DNA of 18,951 nt from Candidatus Moraniibacteriota bacterium (GCA_003510895.1 DOKE01000003.1:4811-23761); one strand, 5' to 3'; shown: positions 5,606 to 14,709, counted from the first letter of the stretch. Notes: generated by a model not told the origin, from the letters alone. Numbers and translations are program-made.

Positions 5606-8006
5606 GGCAAAAGATATGTCTTCAAAAAACAATGAAAAAATCAAAAACTCTATGGAGCTAAAGAAAGAAATTTCTCAAATTTTTGTCGCCAACAATTCAA
5701 AACTGAAACCCTATCTAGAAATTTTCCAGCATAACCCTGAAAATATAATCCAACAGCCGCTGGGAATTTTAGTTGGTTTCTTTGAAGTTAAAGAATATAG
5801 CGATGATTCCGCTTATATCGTAAACTTTCTTAATTCAGTATTAAAAAAGGAATATTACGCCAATCCAAAAAAATCGATTTCCGAAAGTTTTGATTCTGCC
5901 CTGCATAAAATAAATTTGGCTCTTTCTGAAATAACAAAACACGGCAATGTAAACTGGCTTGGAAAACTGGATGCGGCTATCTGCGTGATAGAAAAAAATA
6001 GTATTTATTTTTCTTCTACCGGAAAAGCCAAGATTCTTATTTTCAGAAAAGATTCTCTTTCCAGCATTAATGATGACTTTTTGCAAGAAGAAACTGAACT
6101 GCATCCCGTAAAAACATTCATAAATGTTTCCAGTGGAAGACTGGAAAAAGACGACAAGTTCATAATAACTTCAGAAAATATCTTTAACATTTTTTCTATT
6201 AATGATTTGGAAAAAAATATTCTTCGACTTCCTCCGGAAAAATTTGTTCAACTCCTGAAAACAGCCCTAACTAACGAACTTGATCTATCGGGAACTATAA
6301 TTATAGATGTCATCGAAGAAAAGTTGGAGGAAAAAATAATCTCTTCCGGTTTTCAAAAAAAATCAACTGGCGTAAATTTCTTCAGTGAAAAAACTTTTTC
6401 CAGAAAAAAAACAGCTAAAAAAATTACCACCAAAGAAGCTAATGAAAATGAAATGTCTCTGCCTACTGAAAATCCTGAAGAAAAAAATGAATACGTAGAC
6501 AAAAAAACAGGTCATATATACATACAAGAAACTGGCGAACAAAATGAAGATAACACTAATTTTAAAGAAAACATTTCAATAGTCACTGAAATTTTTGCAA
6601 TTTTTTTCCATAATTTCAAAGTATTTTTCAAAAAGCAAGGGTTCATTGTTTGGAGAAAAACTATTAAAAAAATCAGGGAAATAAAACTGATTAAACCTGA
6701 AAGCAAGGCTGCTTCAAATGAAAAATTAGAATCCGAAACAAAACCAGAACCGACGCCAGAACCGGTCAAAATAATTTCCGAAGAAAAATTCTCAGAAAAA
6801 CCCTCGCCAACAGAAAAAAAAGAGATCATTAGTCAAAAAAGTCTGCAAGAAAAACTGGCGCCATTTTTCAACACAACCAAAGAATTTTCACAAAAAATGA
6901 CTGTTTTTATCGAGAAAATACTTAGATTATCCATTCAACAAGCCAAAAAAATATTTTTCTTATTAGCTGAGAAATATTCAAATAAGCAAAAAGAAATTCC
7001 CGCATCAAGTGAAGCTGCCAAAAAAACTTTCTTCATTTTTCCCGACATATCCGTCATAAAAAATCTCTTCCATTCTTTTAGTTACAAGCAAAAAACATAC
7101 GCACTAATATTAATCTTAATCATTTTACTAGGACCATTAGCTATCCTAAAACTAATCAATGGGAACAAAAAAAATGATGGCGCTCCTGTTCGAACTGTTC
7201 AACCGCAAATATCAGAAACCGAAAGACTTTCCCGGGAAAAAAATATCATCTTTATAGATCAACCGGAAAAAACACTCAATGTCGCCAATGCGATCGAGGT
7301 TCTGTCCCTAGAAAATTCCATCATTGCCATATCTTCCGATAAAGTAACCATAATAAACGACCAGGATCAGCCTAAGGATTTTTTATGGACAAAAGAATTG
7401 GGAATTGCAAAAAAAGTAACCCACATGAAAGACTTGAATATTTTTCTGATTGCAACCGACCAAAAAAAGATTGTCTCATTCAGTCCAATCTCGTTGGAAT
7501 TTAAAGACAATTCCATACAATTGCCGGATAATTATGAAATCAGTCCGATGGCCACCTATCTCACCTATCTATATCTTCTAGATAATAAAAACAATCAAAT
7601 ATACAGATATCCCCGCGCTGAAGGAGGATTTGGAGCCGGATCAACCTGGATCAAAGATACCGTTGATTTATCAAATATTTCAGACATAAGCATTGATGAA
7701 AATTTATATTTGTCCAAAAAAAATGATCTGAAAAAATTGTTTCGCGGAAAAATTGCGGACCTGTCTCTGGAAAAATCCAACACTCCCATAAATTTCGACT
7801 ATATTTATACCGACATTTCGCTTGAACATATATATGCGTTAGACAAACAAAATTCACGCGTGATTCAATTCAATAAAAATGGAGAAATTATAAAACAATA
7901 TCACAACAAAAACATCAGCAACGCCAATGAATTTTCTGTTAACGAAAAGAATAGAAAAATATATATAGCCACTCCTCAAAACATCAGCATAATAGGAATG
8001 CAATAA
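5604..8006 (+). CDS. PPM/PP2C-like (pseudo)phosphatase fused to membrane helix and C-terminal beta-propeller-like domain
   Basis: This encodes an 800-residue protein in three parts. Residues about 25-240 resemble a PPM/SpoIIE-type serine/threonine phosphatase: LGILVGFFEV (53-62), then LDAAICVIEKNSIYFSSTGKAK (122-143), which copies the usual beta-hairpin of that fold, and a later DKFIITS (184-190). The canonical DGMGG metal motif is absent, so it is probably a pseudophosphatase or scaffold. A long Lys/Glu/Pro-rich linker (about 250-495) includes PEPTPEP. A single membrane helix lies at about 499-517. Residues about 555-798 carry short repeated beta-strand units (for example NIFLIATDQKKIVSF, IYALDKQNSRVIQF), suggesting a propeller outside the cell. 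Thus a cytosolic signalling domain would connect to an external domain. An in-frame ATG at 5616 may be the true start. It converges on the ATPase operon. Domain calls are by eye. Confidence 0.75.
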   Translation: MAKDMSSKNNEKIKNSMELKKEISQIFVANNSKLKPYLEIFQHNPENIIQQPLGILVGFFEVKEYSDDSAYIVNFLNSVLKKEYYANPKKSISESFDSALHKINLALSEITKHGNVNWLGKLDAAICVIEKNSIYFSSTGKAKILIFRKDSLSSINDDFLQEETELHPVKTFINVSSGRLEKDDKFIITSENIFNIFSINDLEKNILRLPPEKFVQLLKTALTNELDLSGTIIIDVIEEKLEEKIISSGFQKKSTGVNFFSEKTFSRKKTAKKITTKEANENEMSLPTENPEEKNEYVDKKTGHIYIQETGEQNEDNTNFKENISIVTEIFAIFFHNFKVFFKKQGFIVWRKTIKKIREIKLIKPESKAASNEKLESETKPEPTPEPVKIISEEKFSEKPSPTEKKEIISQKSLQEKLAPFFNTTKEFSQKMTVFIEKILRLSIQQAKKIFFLLAEKYSNKQKEIPASSEAAKKTFFIFPDISVIKNLFHSFSYKQKTYALILILIILLGPLAILKLINGNKKNDGAPVRTVQPQISETERLSREKNIIFIDQPEKTLNVANAIEVLSLENSIIAISSDKVTIINDQDQPKDFLWTKELGIAKKVTHMKDLNIFLIATDQKKIVSFSPISLEFKDNSIQLPDNYEISPMATYLTYLYLLDNKNNQIYRYPRAEGGFGAGSTWIKDTVDLSNISDISIDENLYLSKKNDLKKLFRGKIADLSLEKSNTPINFDYIYTDISLEHIYALDKQNSRVIQFNKNGEIIKQYHNKNISNANEFSVNEKNRKIYIATPQNISIIGMQ

Positions 8007-8021
8007 GCCTATGATACTTCA

Positions 8022-8055
8022 AAAAAACATCTCAATAACTATTGAGATGTTTTTT
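8022..8055. terminator. Bidirectional intrinsic terminator between convergent genes
   Basis: CATCTCAAT (8028-8036) pairs perfectly with ATTGAGATG (8041-8049) around a 4-base loop. The flanking A6 and T6 runs extend the stem to 15 base pairs and supply U-tracts on either strand. It sits 15 bases after the stop at 8006 and 27 bases beyond the stop at 8083, so it can end both transcripts. Confidence 0.9.
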
Positions 8056-8082
8056 AATTAAACAAGATCAACCAATCATCAA

Positions 8083-10551
8083 CTAGAATTCACGTTTTAT
8101 TTTATCAGCCAACTTGGTTCTTTCTATTATCTCTCGATTTACAATCTTAGCATCCCTTCCATATTTAAGTCGAGAAAGCTCTTTCAAATAATTAGCCACT
8201 TTCTGATCGCCGCTGCTTGGCGGATATGTTTTCATATTGAAAGGTTTGGAAAGTTCGCCATTTAACAATATTTTGGAAAAACAATTATAGTTATCCACAT
8301 TCACCAAGTCATTGGCGGTAAAAATTGGTTCGAATTGTTTATCCAAAAATTCAGCGTCTTCCGGTCCAACCCTGAAAGAACAGAGCGATCCGACATTTCC
8401 AAAAACCGCCTTGGAAATTTCTTCGCTAAGTTGACCGATAAACTGATGCGCAATAACAAGATCCAGATGATATTTTCTAGCTTCTGACAGTATTTGGGAA
8501 ATGGAATCAGTCGTAACATTTTGAAACTCATCTATATAAAGATAAAAATCCTTCCTTTTATCTTCTCCCATATCAACCCTGGAAAGGGCTGCCATTAAAA
8601 GTTTTCCCACAATAACCAATCCCAAGAGATGACTGTTTATTTCTCCCAATTTTCCCTTGGAAAGATTGACAATAAAAATCTTTCCTTCGTCCATTATTTT
8701 CCTAAAATTTATAGTGCTTTTTTGTTGAGCAATAATCGGCCTCATCATATCATTGGAAATAAAGGTCGTAAGTTTTGAAGTAATGTATGGAACCATATTA
8801 GCCAAGGCCGCTTCTCCGCCAGCTTTCTCTGCTTCCTTAATCCAAAAATCCCTGACCACCGGATTTGCGCATTTTTCCAATTTCATCTTTCTAAAATCTT
8901 CATCGGCAAGCACTTTGGAAATTTCCATTAATGTTGAGCCTGATTCCGGGTCTTCCATAATAAGCAACATAGCGTTTCTGACATATTGTTCAAACATTGG
9001 TCCTCCGGTTTGCCTCAGGTCATACAATTTATCAAAAATATTCATCATTTCATTAATCACGAAAGTTTTCTCCTCCGGTCTATCATATTCCAACATATTA
9101 AGACCAAAGGGGCGTTCAGTGTCGGACGGATCAAAATAAACGACATCATCCGCTCTCTCTTTTGGAACAGCCGCCAAAACATCCTCGGCAAAATCGCCAT
9201 GAGGATCGATGATACAAATGCCCTTGCCATTTTTAACATCTTGCTTGGCTAAAAATTTCAAGAAAGCAGACTTTCCAGTTCCCGTTTGTCCAATAACATA
9301 AAGATGTCTTCGTCTATCTTCGTCGGAAAGTCTTATGTCTGTTTTTTCACCACGATAATCATTGAAGCCCATAAGCAATCCTTGTGATGGAATATTTAAC
9401 GGAGGCGAAGCTGCTCCCGATTTCAGCCATTTTATTTTTGGAGTTTCCGTGGTTGAAATAGGAAAATGAAATATGCTGGAAATTTCTTCTGTTCCCAAAA
9501 TAAACGAAGCTTCCTCGCTAAAATTTCTAAATATATAATCAAATGATATTTGTTTGTTTTTTGTTCTTTTTTTAACAACCAGATGATTGGCATCGGCGTT
9601 CTCAAATTGAGAAAAAGCATTTTCAAGATGAGATAATATTTCGTCAGCCCGTTGTTGCGTTGAAGCCGAAGCCAATATTCGTATATTGGTCTTGAATCCT
9701 ATCTTACTGGCCTTTCTTTCAATTTCCTTCACTAATTCCTGTTCTTCAGGCGTGAGTTGGATATGATCTTCTATATTCTCCATTCCAACAGGCTTATTTT
9801 TCAATATTTGCAGAGTTTCTTTCCCTAAATCCATTGCTAAGCTAGGATTAGCGTCCTTAAGACGCTTGCCTTGTTGCATTTTATGGGCTATAGACCTTCC
9901 TTCATTTCTCCAAGATGTTCCGGTTGGACGCAGAACGATTTGAATAACAGCGCCTTCTTCGGCTGTATTCAACTTACTCATTGCATTTGTAATTTCATTG
10001 AGAGGGTCGACATCCATTCCTTCATACGTCAACAGCGGAATTGCTTGAGTATTTTTCAATTTTATTTCTGCCGCAGCGGTAAAACTTCCGGGAGAAAAAA
10101 TGGTGTAATCAGGAACTTTTTCAATGGAAGCGTTGGGAAAATAACTATGAACTTGCTTTTCTATGCTGCTTCTGAATTTTTTAGGAACAGCCATATAGAA
10201 GAAAATTTCTTCACTGGTTGAAGGATTGGCAATTTCCAACGTTACGTGCGGTTCGCCATAAATAATTTTTCCCAAAATCGATCTTCTTTCTTTTATATTA
10301 GACAACGTCCCCAAAAGTTGTTCCATCGCCCCAATTTCTTCTTTCCAAGATTCAGCCCTTTCTTGCTCCTGATTGTTCTTAAAAATTTTTGCAACTCTTA
10401 TTATTTCCAGATCCATATTTATCGACCTGTTTATTTGAGCGCGAAAATTAAAAAAGCTTCTCAAGACCAAAAAAATTCCAGTCGCAAAAGCAATGACTGA
10501 GAAAAACATCATCAATGGAATAAGTATTATATTCAAGTCAAATTCTATCAT
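8083..10551 (-). CDS. Membrane-anchored VirD4/TraG/DUF87-type ATPase
   Basis: This encodes an 822-residue protein with one N-terminal membrane helix (about 9-33), a region of about 370 residues without a family I can name, and a hexameric motor-type ATPase domain (about 395-770). Walker A is GQTGTGKS (421-428), followed by CIIDPHGDF (446-454). Walker B is LYIDEF (671-676), and a sensor-like IAHQFIGQL lies at 700-708. This layout matches type IV coupling proteins and HerA/TraG-like pumps that move DNA or protein across membranes. Standard VirD4 proteins have two helices and a shorter N-terminus, so the substrate may differ. It is the last gene of a four-gene minus-strand run, 27 bases after the 147-residue protein gene. 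No VirB4, VirB6 or relaxase lies nearby. The ATPase call is firm; the transported substrate is unknown. Confidence 0.9.
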   Translation of the reverse strand: MIEFDLNIILIPLMMFFSVIAFATGIFLVLRSFFNFRAQINRSINMDLEIIRVAKIFKNNQEQERAESWKEEIGAMEQLLGTLSNIKERRSILGKIIYGEPHVTLEIANPSTSEEIFFYMAVPKKFRSSIEKQVHSYFPNASIEKVPDYTIFSPGSFTAAAEIKLKNTQAIPLLTYEGMDVDPLNEITNAMSKLNTAEEGAVIQIVLRPTGTSWRNEGRSIAHKMQQGKRLKDANPSLAMDLGKETLQILKNKPVGMENIEDHIQLTPEEQELVKEIERKASKIGFKTNIRILASASTQQRADEILSHLENAFSQFENADANHLVVKKRTKNKQISFDYIFRNFSEEASFILGTEEISSIFHFPISTTETPKIKWLKSGAASPPLNIPSQGLLMGFNDYRGEKTDIRLSDEDRRRHLYVIGQTGTGKSAFLKFLAKQDVKNGKGICIIDPHGDFAEDVLAAVPKERADDVVYFDPSDTERPFGLNMLEYDRPEEKTFVINEMMNIFDKLYDLRQTGGPMFEQYVRNAMLLIMEDPESGSTLMEISKVLADEDFRKMKLEKCANPVVRDFWIKEAEKAGGEAALANMVPYITSKLTTFISNDMMRPIIAQQKSTINFRKIMDEGKIFIVNLSKGKLGEINSHLLGLVIVGKLLMAALSRVDMGEDKRKDFYLYIDEFQNVTTDSISQILSEARKYHLDLVIAHQFIGQLSEEISKAVFGNVGSLCSFRVGPEDAEFLDKQFEPIFTANDLVNVDNYNCFSKILLNGELSKPFNMKTYPPSSGDQKVANYLKELSRLKYGRDAKIVNREIIERTKLADKIKREF

Positions 10552-10578
10552 TTTTTATTTTTGTTTTATTTTAAAAAC

Positions 10579-11022
10579 CTATATCTCCTTGATTATTCCT
10601 TTTTTCACCAAAGCATCGTGAAACTCGTCTGACAAAAGCCTGTCGTGAAAAGTATCCAGCACATAATTGTCTTGCAGATGTTTCGCCACCTTAACCGCGT
10701 GCACAACCCCTTTTATCGAAGCAATGTCAACTAAATGATTAATCTGAGTTTCCGCATCGGTTTTTTGCGAAACAATTTTTGCGTCATCAGAAACCACATC
10801 ATCCAATGAAGCAACCGTGTCGTCAGTTTTAATCTTGGATATTATTTTGGCATAATTTCCATCTTTTTCCGCAACTGATATTTCCGCCGTCCCCTCCTTT
10901 TCCACCTTAAAAACTTCTTTTTCTTTTTCCAAGCCATCCTCTATTTTATTTTCAGAAAGCTTTCCCTCCAAGTTTAGCTTATTTTCATCAATCAAATCCG
11001 GATTCGGTTTCAATGGTTCCAT
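10579..11022 (-). CDS. Acidic 147-residue protein of unknown function
   Basis: I do not recognise a named family. The first 80 residues are acidic, low in complexity and probably disordered (runs of Glu, Lys and Asp). Residues about 85-143 look like a compact helical domain, beginning IVSQKTDAETQINHLVDIA and ending DALVKKGIIKEI, with hydrophobic residues spaced as in amphipathic helices. There is no signal peptide or membrane segment, so it is probably cytosolic. It lies 27 bases before the VirD4-like ATPase gene and 57 bases after the gene for the 101-residue protein, and is probably co-transcribed with both. An adaptor or substrate-recruitment role for the ATPase is a guess based only on position. 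A TATAAT box at 11051-11056 may also give it a separate promoter. Confidence 0.75.
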   Translation of the reverse strand: MEPLKPNPDLIDENKLNLEGKLSENKIEDGLEKEKEVFKVEKEGTAEISVAEKDGNYAKIISKIKTDDTVASLDDVVSDDAKIVSQKTDAETQINHLVDIASIKGVVHAVKVAKHLQDNYVLDTFHDRLLSDEFHDALVKKGIIKEI

Positions 11023-11050
11023 AAAAAAATATATATTAAATTACACTTTC

Positions 11051-11056
11051 ATTATA
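11051..11056 (-). promoter_or_regulatory. Possible internal -10 box upstream of the gene at 11022
   Basis: On the minus strand a consensus TATAAT sits in the 57-base gap between the 101- and 147-residue genes, about 29 bases before the ATG. No convincing -35 is present (TGGAAT at 17 bases, three matches). It may allow separate expression of the last two genes. Confidence 0.3.
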
Positions 11057-11079
11057 CACAAATATCAACAGTTATTCCA

Positions 11080-11385
11080 TTATCTGGCATCGATTATTTC
11101 TTTTTTGAAATCAACAATCACTTTTTGCATAAATTCATCATAATCTTTTATTCTTTCCATAAAGAATTTTTCCAGTTCCTCCGGAGAGGAGTTTTTTTTC
11201 AAAAGCTCCTCATATTCATCCCGTCCCTTTTCACCAATTGCCTCCATTGTTTCAATAAAAATTCTCTTAAGCAGAGCTTCTGTCATTTTGATGATTATTT
11301 TATTCTGCTTGTCTTGCGGGAGAGATTCTATTTTCAAATCTTTGACAAGATCGCTAAGCGCTTGCGATTGAGTGTTGTTATCCAT
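11080..11385 (-). CDS. Small helical protein, possibly DUF5663-like
   Basis: This encodes a 101-residue protein predicted to be almost entirely alpha-helical and charged, without signal peptide or membrane segment. The order is LVKDLKIESLPQDKQNKI (13-30), a helix with EALLKRIFIETMEAIG (36-51), a Glu/Lys loop, then a C-terminal helix FMQKVIVDFKKEI. The pattern of a short LPQDKQ turn, a helical core and a second helix pair recalls DUF5663 proteins, a small family I associate with Candidate Phyla Radiation genomes; I could not verify this. It lies 28 bases after the 1085-residue gene and 57 bases before the 147-residue gene. It may be a structural or assembly partner of the neighbouring large protein or the ATPase, but this rests on position only. 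Confidence 0.75.
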   Translation of the reverse strand: MDNNTQSQALSDLVKDLKIESLPQDKQNKIIIKMTEALLKRIFIETMEAIGEKGRDEYEELLKKNSSPEELEKFFMERIKDYDEFMQKVIVDFKKEIIDAR

Positions 11386-11413
11386 TTGAATTGTGTATAA
11401 ATATTTAAATTTT

Positions 11414-14400
11414 TTATTTTTGACTTTCCATTGAAATTCTCACCGCTCTTCTAGCCCATTGATCAAAAGATTCCACTTTATTGCAAGGAACATCCTTCAA
11501 AAATTCTCCCAACACCTTCTTTCCTTTCTCTCCCAACTTGACCATTATTTCATTCTGGTTTTTGGAAATATTCAATTTATTTATTTGATTGAAAATTTTG
11601 CTGTCTCCCTCGCATATATCGCCCCTAACCGCAGCCAGCCTTTCTTTGAACTGTTTAAAAAAATCAGGATTTTCAGAAAATTTTCTGACAAAATAACTGT
11701 GTTCTTCCTCTCTTTGCGCATTAAAAGCCTCCATTTCACTTTCATCCAATCCGGTTCCGCTAGTTCTTACGTCATCATCAATAATAGCTTGCTCAATTGG
11801 AGCGCTATCGCCATCGATCACGCCTTCAACATTTTCAGCGCTCACTTCAACATTATTCACTGAACCACTTTCAATTTCTTCCGGCAAATATCCCAAACCA
11901 GGATCATTTTGTATATTTTCTATTTCCAATGTTTCCGGATTAAAAATAATTTCAGCTCCGGGGTGAATCAAGCTTGGTGGTCCGGATGGAAATTTGTCAG
12001 AATGTTCATGAGCAAAATCAAGCGCCACTCGATGAGCAATTTGTCCCGCATCAAAATTCTTAAGCTCAGGATGGTGGTTATATATCTCTGATTTATGATT
12101 TTTTATGTATTCAATAAGTATTTTTTCAAGACTATCTCCCTTCTCAACTCTTAATGTTTCTATCTTAAATGTTTCCGCAACTTCTTTGGCGCTTTCTTCA
12201 AATTCATCAGTAACATTTCCATTCATTAATATTTTTGCCAATCCGGAATCCTTGCTTCCATTTACAACACCGTCAATCTGTTCTATTTCAAACATTTCTT
12301 TAAACTGATTAACCACCCAGCCAAATCCGCTTTTAAGCATATCCGTGTCAACTATGGAACCAGCAATGGTTCCGGCAGATCCAAGCGCAATTGCCAGTCC
12401 CAAATTTTTTAGTTTCTCATTCTTTATTTTATTTAATTCATCATTCTCATCATAAATAGTTTTGTCTATCTGAGCATTCAAAAAATCAAACATTTCTTCC
12501 GGAGTCATTTCTTCCATTTTTTTAGCTGCAATATCTTTTTTTAAAGAAACTTCCGCTTCTCTTTTTATTTCAGTTCTTTTTTCAAGACCCAAAGAAATTC
12601 CAGTGCCGGTAGCCACGCTCAAAAAAAATCTTTTTGCAAAAGCTCCCGCTCCCACTGCCACCGCTGCCGCTCCTCCAGCATAAACTCCACCGGATATAAT
12701 GCCGGCGCAAGCGGTTCCCACTAAAAGTTTTTTTGCAAACGGAAGCTCCCGATACCATTTTGTTCCATCTATCATCCACTGCTTGACTCGCCCATCCAAA
12801 TGTTCAGCTTTGACATCATTATGTGCTTCAGAGAGATTCAATTTAGCTTCGGTCTCAAAAAACGCCACGATTTCAGTCAATTTTTCTTGCGAAACACCAT
12901 TCTCATTAGCATCTTTCAAGATAGCTTTTTTATATTCCAAAAGACTATTATCATAATGCGCCCGCATATAGGCCACCTCCGGATCATTCTCAAGATTCTG
13001 ATTATTCTTGTGCCTAAACATATGCCCAAAAAACTTGTAGACACTGTTGAAAGCTTTTTTCTTTTTATAGTCCATTTCCAAATAATCTTTCCTGTCTGTT
13101 TCTATTTTTTTCACCAAATCGCCAAATTTAGCATTGTCATTATTTTCATAATCATCAGGCAAAGATTTGGGTTTTATTTTTATTTTTTCAGCATCATCAG
13201 ACTTGTCGCTTCCTGCTTCAATAGATGGCGCTTTTGGCATTTCTGGCACTTCTGGTATTTTTTCCTTAGGTTTTTCAGGCTTACTATCTTCCTTCTTTTT
13301 TTCTTCTTTTGTTTTTTTCAATTTTTGTTTATCTTTTTCAAATTTATCTTTTGGCTTTTCTTGCTCTTGACCACTTAATTCACCACCTTTTGCAATTTTT
13401 TTAACCAACTCAAAAATAGCTTCCTTGTTTTTTGCTTTGGATTTTTTATTAGCTCTTTCGACATTTTCCGCGCAAAAATCCCTAACCTCTTTTTCCATTT
13501 CATCTTCAGCTATCTGCGCATCCTTTTTTTCTTTAACAAAAAGATTGCCTATATTAATAATATACCCGTATTTTCTTGCCAATCCTAAAAGATGTTCATC
13601 TTCTTTATTAAGTCCGGTCGCTTGCTCTCCGGCAAAAATATGATGCACAATGTCAAAAACCTTTCCCTCAAAATCATTCTGCTCGACTGGTTTAGCTGAT
13701 TCAATTTTAACTTGCGCTGTTTCCGCAACCGGTTTTTCTTCTGCAACGGGAGCTTGTGTTTCTTCCGGCGCAGTTTCCGCAAATGGCGAAGTATTTTTAT
13801 TTTTATTGCTGTCTACATTGCCTTGTTCTGCAATAACAGGAATTTTACTTTCTTGAGCAGCGCCATCCGCAACCGCCTTTTTCTTTTCTTCCATTTCTTT
13901 CTCAGTGTTCTTTTTTTCTTCTTCCAATCTCATTCTCTCTTCTTCCACTTTCTTCTCCGCTTCCTCTGCTTCTCTTTTTTCTTTCGCCTTTTTTCTCGGG
14001 TCATCCGCTTTTAACACTTCCGCCATTTCCTTTAAATCTTTCCCAAAAATTTCTTTCTTTTCTTTTTTTCCAGTTCCAAAAATTTTATCTTTTAATTTAG
14101 CAACAAAACCCTTATGATCAATTTTTTTATCAGTATTAAAATCCTGCTCTCTAACTAATCCTTTTTTTTCATCTCCGTTAACTCTTTTTTGCGCGTCTCT
14201 TTTTTTCCTCTCTTCTAAGACTTTTTTCATCAATTCTATATTGATGGTTCTAATTGGTATTGATACTGTTTCAAGCCCTTGATTCGTATTCGATTCTGTT
14301 TCCGCTACTGATTTTTGCCTTAGCTTTAATTCTGCTTCCGGTTTTTGTTCCAGCTTTGGCTCTGGTTTATTTTTTTCTTGATATTCTTTCCATATTTCCT

Positions 14401-14671
14401 CCAATTCTTTGTTAGCCAAATTCATATCGTTTTGCAAAACAACCATATCCTTACTATTATTTGGCAAAATTTCCTGAGGAATATCCGACGAGCTTATTTT
14501 AATGGAACTAAAATCAGCGCCTACTGCAGATTTTCCATTCAATATTTCCTGTTTTTTTTGATTTAAAACGTTATCAATCAAAACAGCGCACTTTTCAAGT
14601 TCGCTTTTTCCATTCCTATTCGAAGCGGATTCCAAAGGACTAATGCGTCCAAATCCATTTTCTCGACCCAT
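11414..14671 (-). CDS. 1085-residue coiled-coil protein with Ala/Gly-rich hydrophobic segments and LysM-like region
   Basis: I recognise no overall family. The N-terminal 330 residues are highly charged and low in complexity, with a strong Glu/Lys/Arg coiled coil (about 213-275). A small folded patch with FDIVHHIFAGEQ follows at about 331-395, then another Lys/Glu/Pro-rich linker. Around 645-700 lies an Ala/Gly-rich hydrophobic region (GGVYAGGAAAVAVGAG) and around 755-775 a second one (LGLAIALGSAGTIAGSIV); these could be membrane hairpins or small-residue packing helices. Residues about 838-910 resemble LysM, starting VEKGDSLEKIL and ending LIHPGAEIIFNPETL. The C-terminal 170 residues are acidic, then helical. 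There is no signal peptide. As first gene of the ATPase run, behind an extended -10 promoter, it may be the structural scaffold of that system. This is an inference from context. Confidence 0.8.
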   Translation of the reverse strand: MGRENGFGRISPLESASNRNGKSELEKCAVLIDNVLNQKKQEILNGKSAVGADFSSIKISSSDIPQEILPNNSKDMVVLQNDMNLANKELEEIWKEYQEKNKPEPKLEQKPEAELKLRQKSVAETESNTNQGLETVSIPIRTINIELMKKVLEERKKRDAQKRVNGDEKKGLVREQDFNTDKKIDHKGFVAKLKDKIFGTGKKEKKEIFGKDLKEMAEVLKADDPRKKAKEKREAEEAEKKVEEERMRLEEEKKNTEKEMEEKKKAVADGAAQESKIPVIAEQGNVDSNKNKNTSPFAETAPEETQAPVAEEKPVAETAQVKIESAKPVEQNDFEGKVFDIVHHIFAGEQATGLNKEDEHLLGLARKYGYIINIGNLFVKEKKDAQIAEDEMEKEVRDFCAENVERANKKSKAKNKEAIFELVKKIAKGGELSGQEQEKPKDKFEKDKQKLKKTKEEKKKEDSKPEKPKEKIPEVPEMPKAPSIEAGSDKSDDAEKIKIKPKSLPDDYENNDNAKFGDLVKKIETDRKDYLEMDYKKKKAFNSVYKFFGHMFRHKNNQNLENDPEVAYMRAHYDNSLLEYKKAILKDANENGVSQEKLTEIVAFFETEAKLNLSEAHNDVKAEHLDGRVKQWMIDGTKWYRELPFAKKLLVGTACAGIISGGVYAGGAAAVAVGAGAFAKRFFLSVATGTGISLGLEKRTEIKREAEVSLKKDIAAKKMEEMTPEEMFDFLNAQIDKTIYDENDELNKIKNEKLKNLGLAIALGSAGTIAGSIVDTDMLKSGFGWVVNQFKEMFEIEQIDGVVNGSKDSGLAKILMNGNVTDEFEESAKEVAETFKIETLRVEKGDSLEKILIEYIKNHKSEIYNHHPELKNFDAGQIAHRVALDFAHEHSDKFPSGPPSLIHPGAEIIFNPETLEIENIQNDPGLGYLPEEIESGSVNNVEVSAENVEGVIDGDSAPIEQAIIDDDVRTSGTGLDESEMEAFNAQREEEHSYFVRKFSENPDFFKQFKERLAAVRGDICEGDSKIFNQINKLNISKNQNEIMVKLGEKGKKVLGEFLKDVPCNKVESFDQWARRAVRISMESQK

Positions 14672-14709
14672 TTTTATTTTGAATTTTTAAATCTATTTTT
14701 ACTGAATAA

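Noticed and set aside
12800..13378. Plus-strand open frame of 192 codons
   Set aside because: It is a Phe/Ile-rich low-complexity mirror of the Lys/Glu-rich coding strand of the 1085-residue gene.
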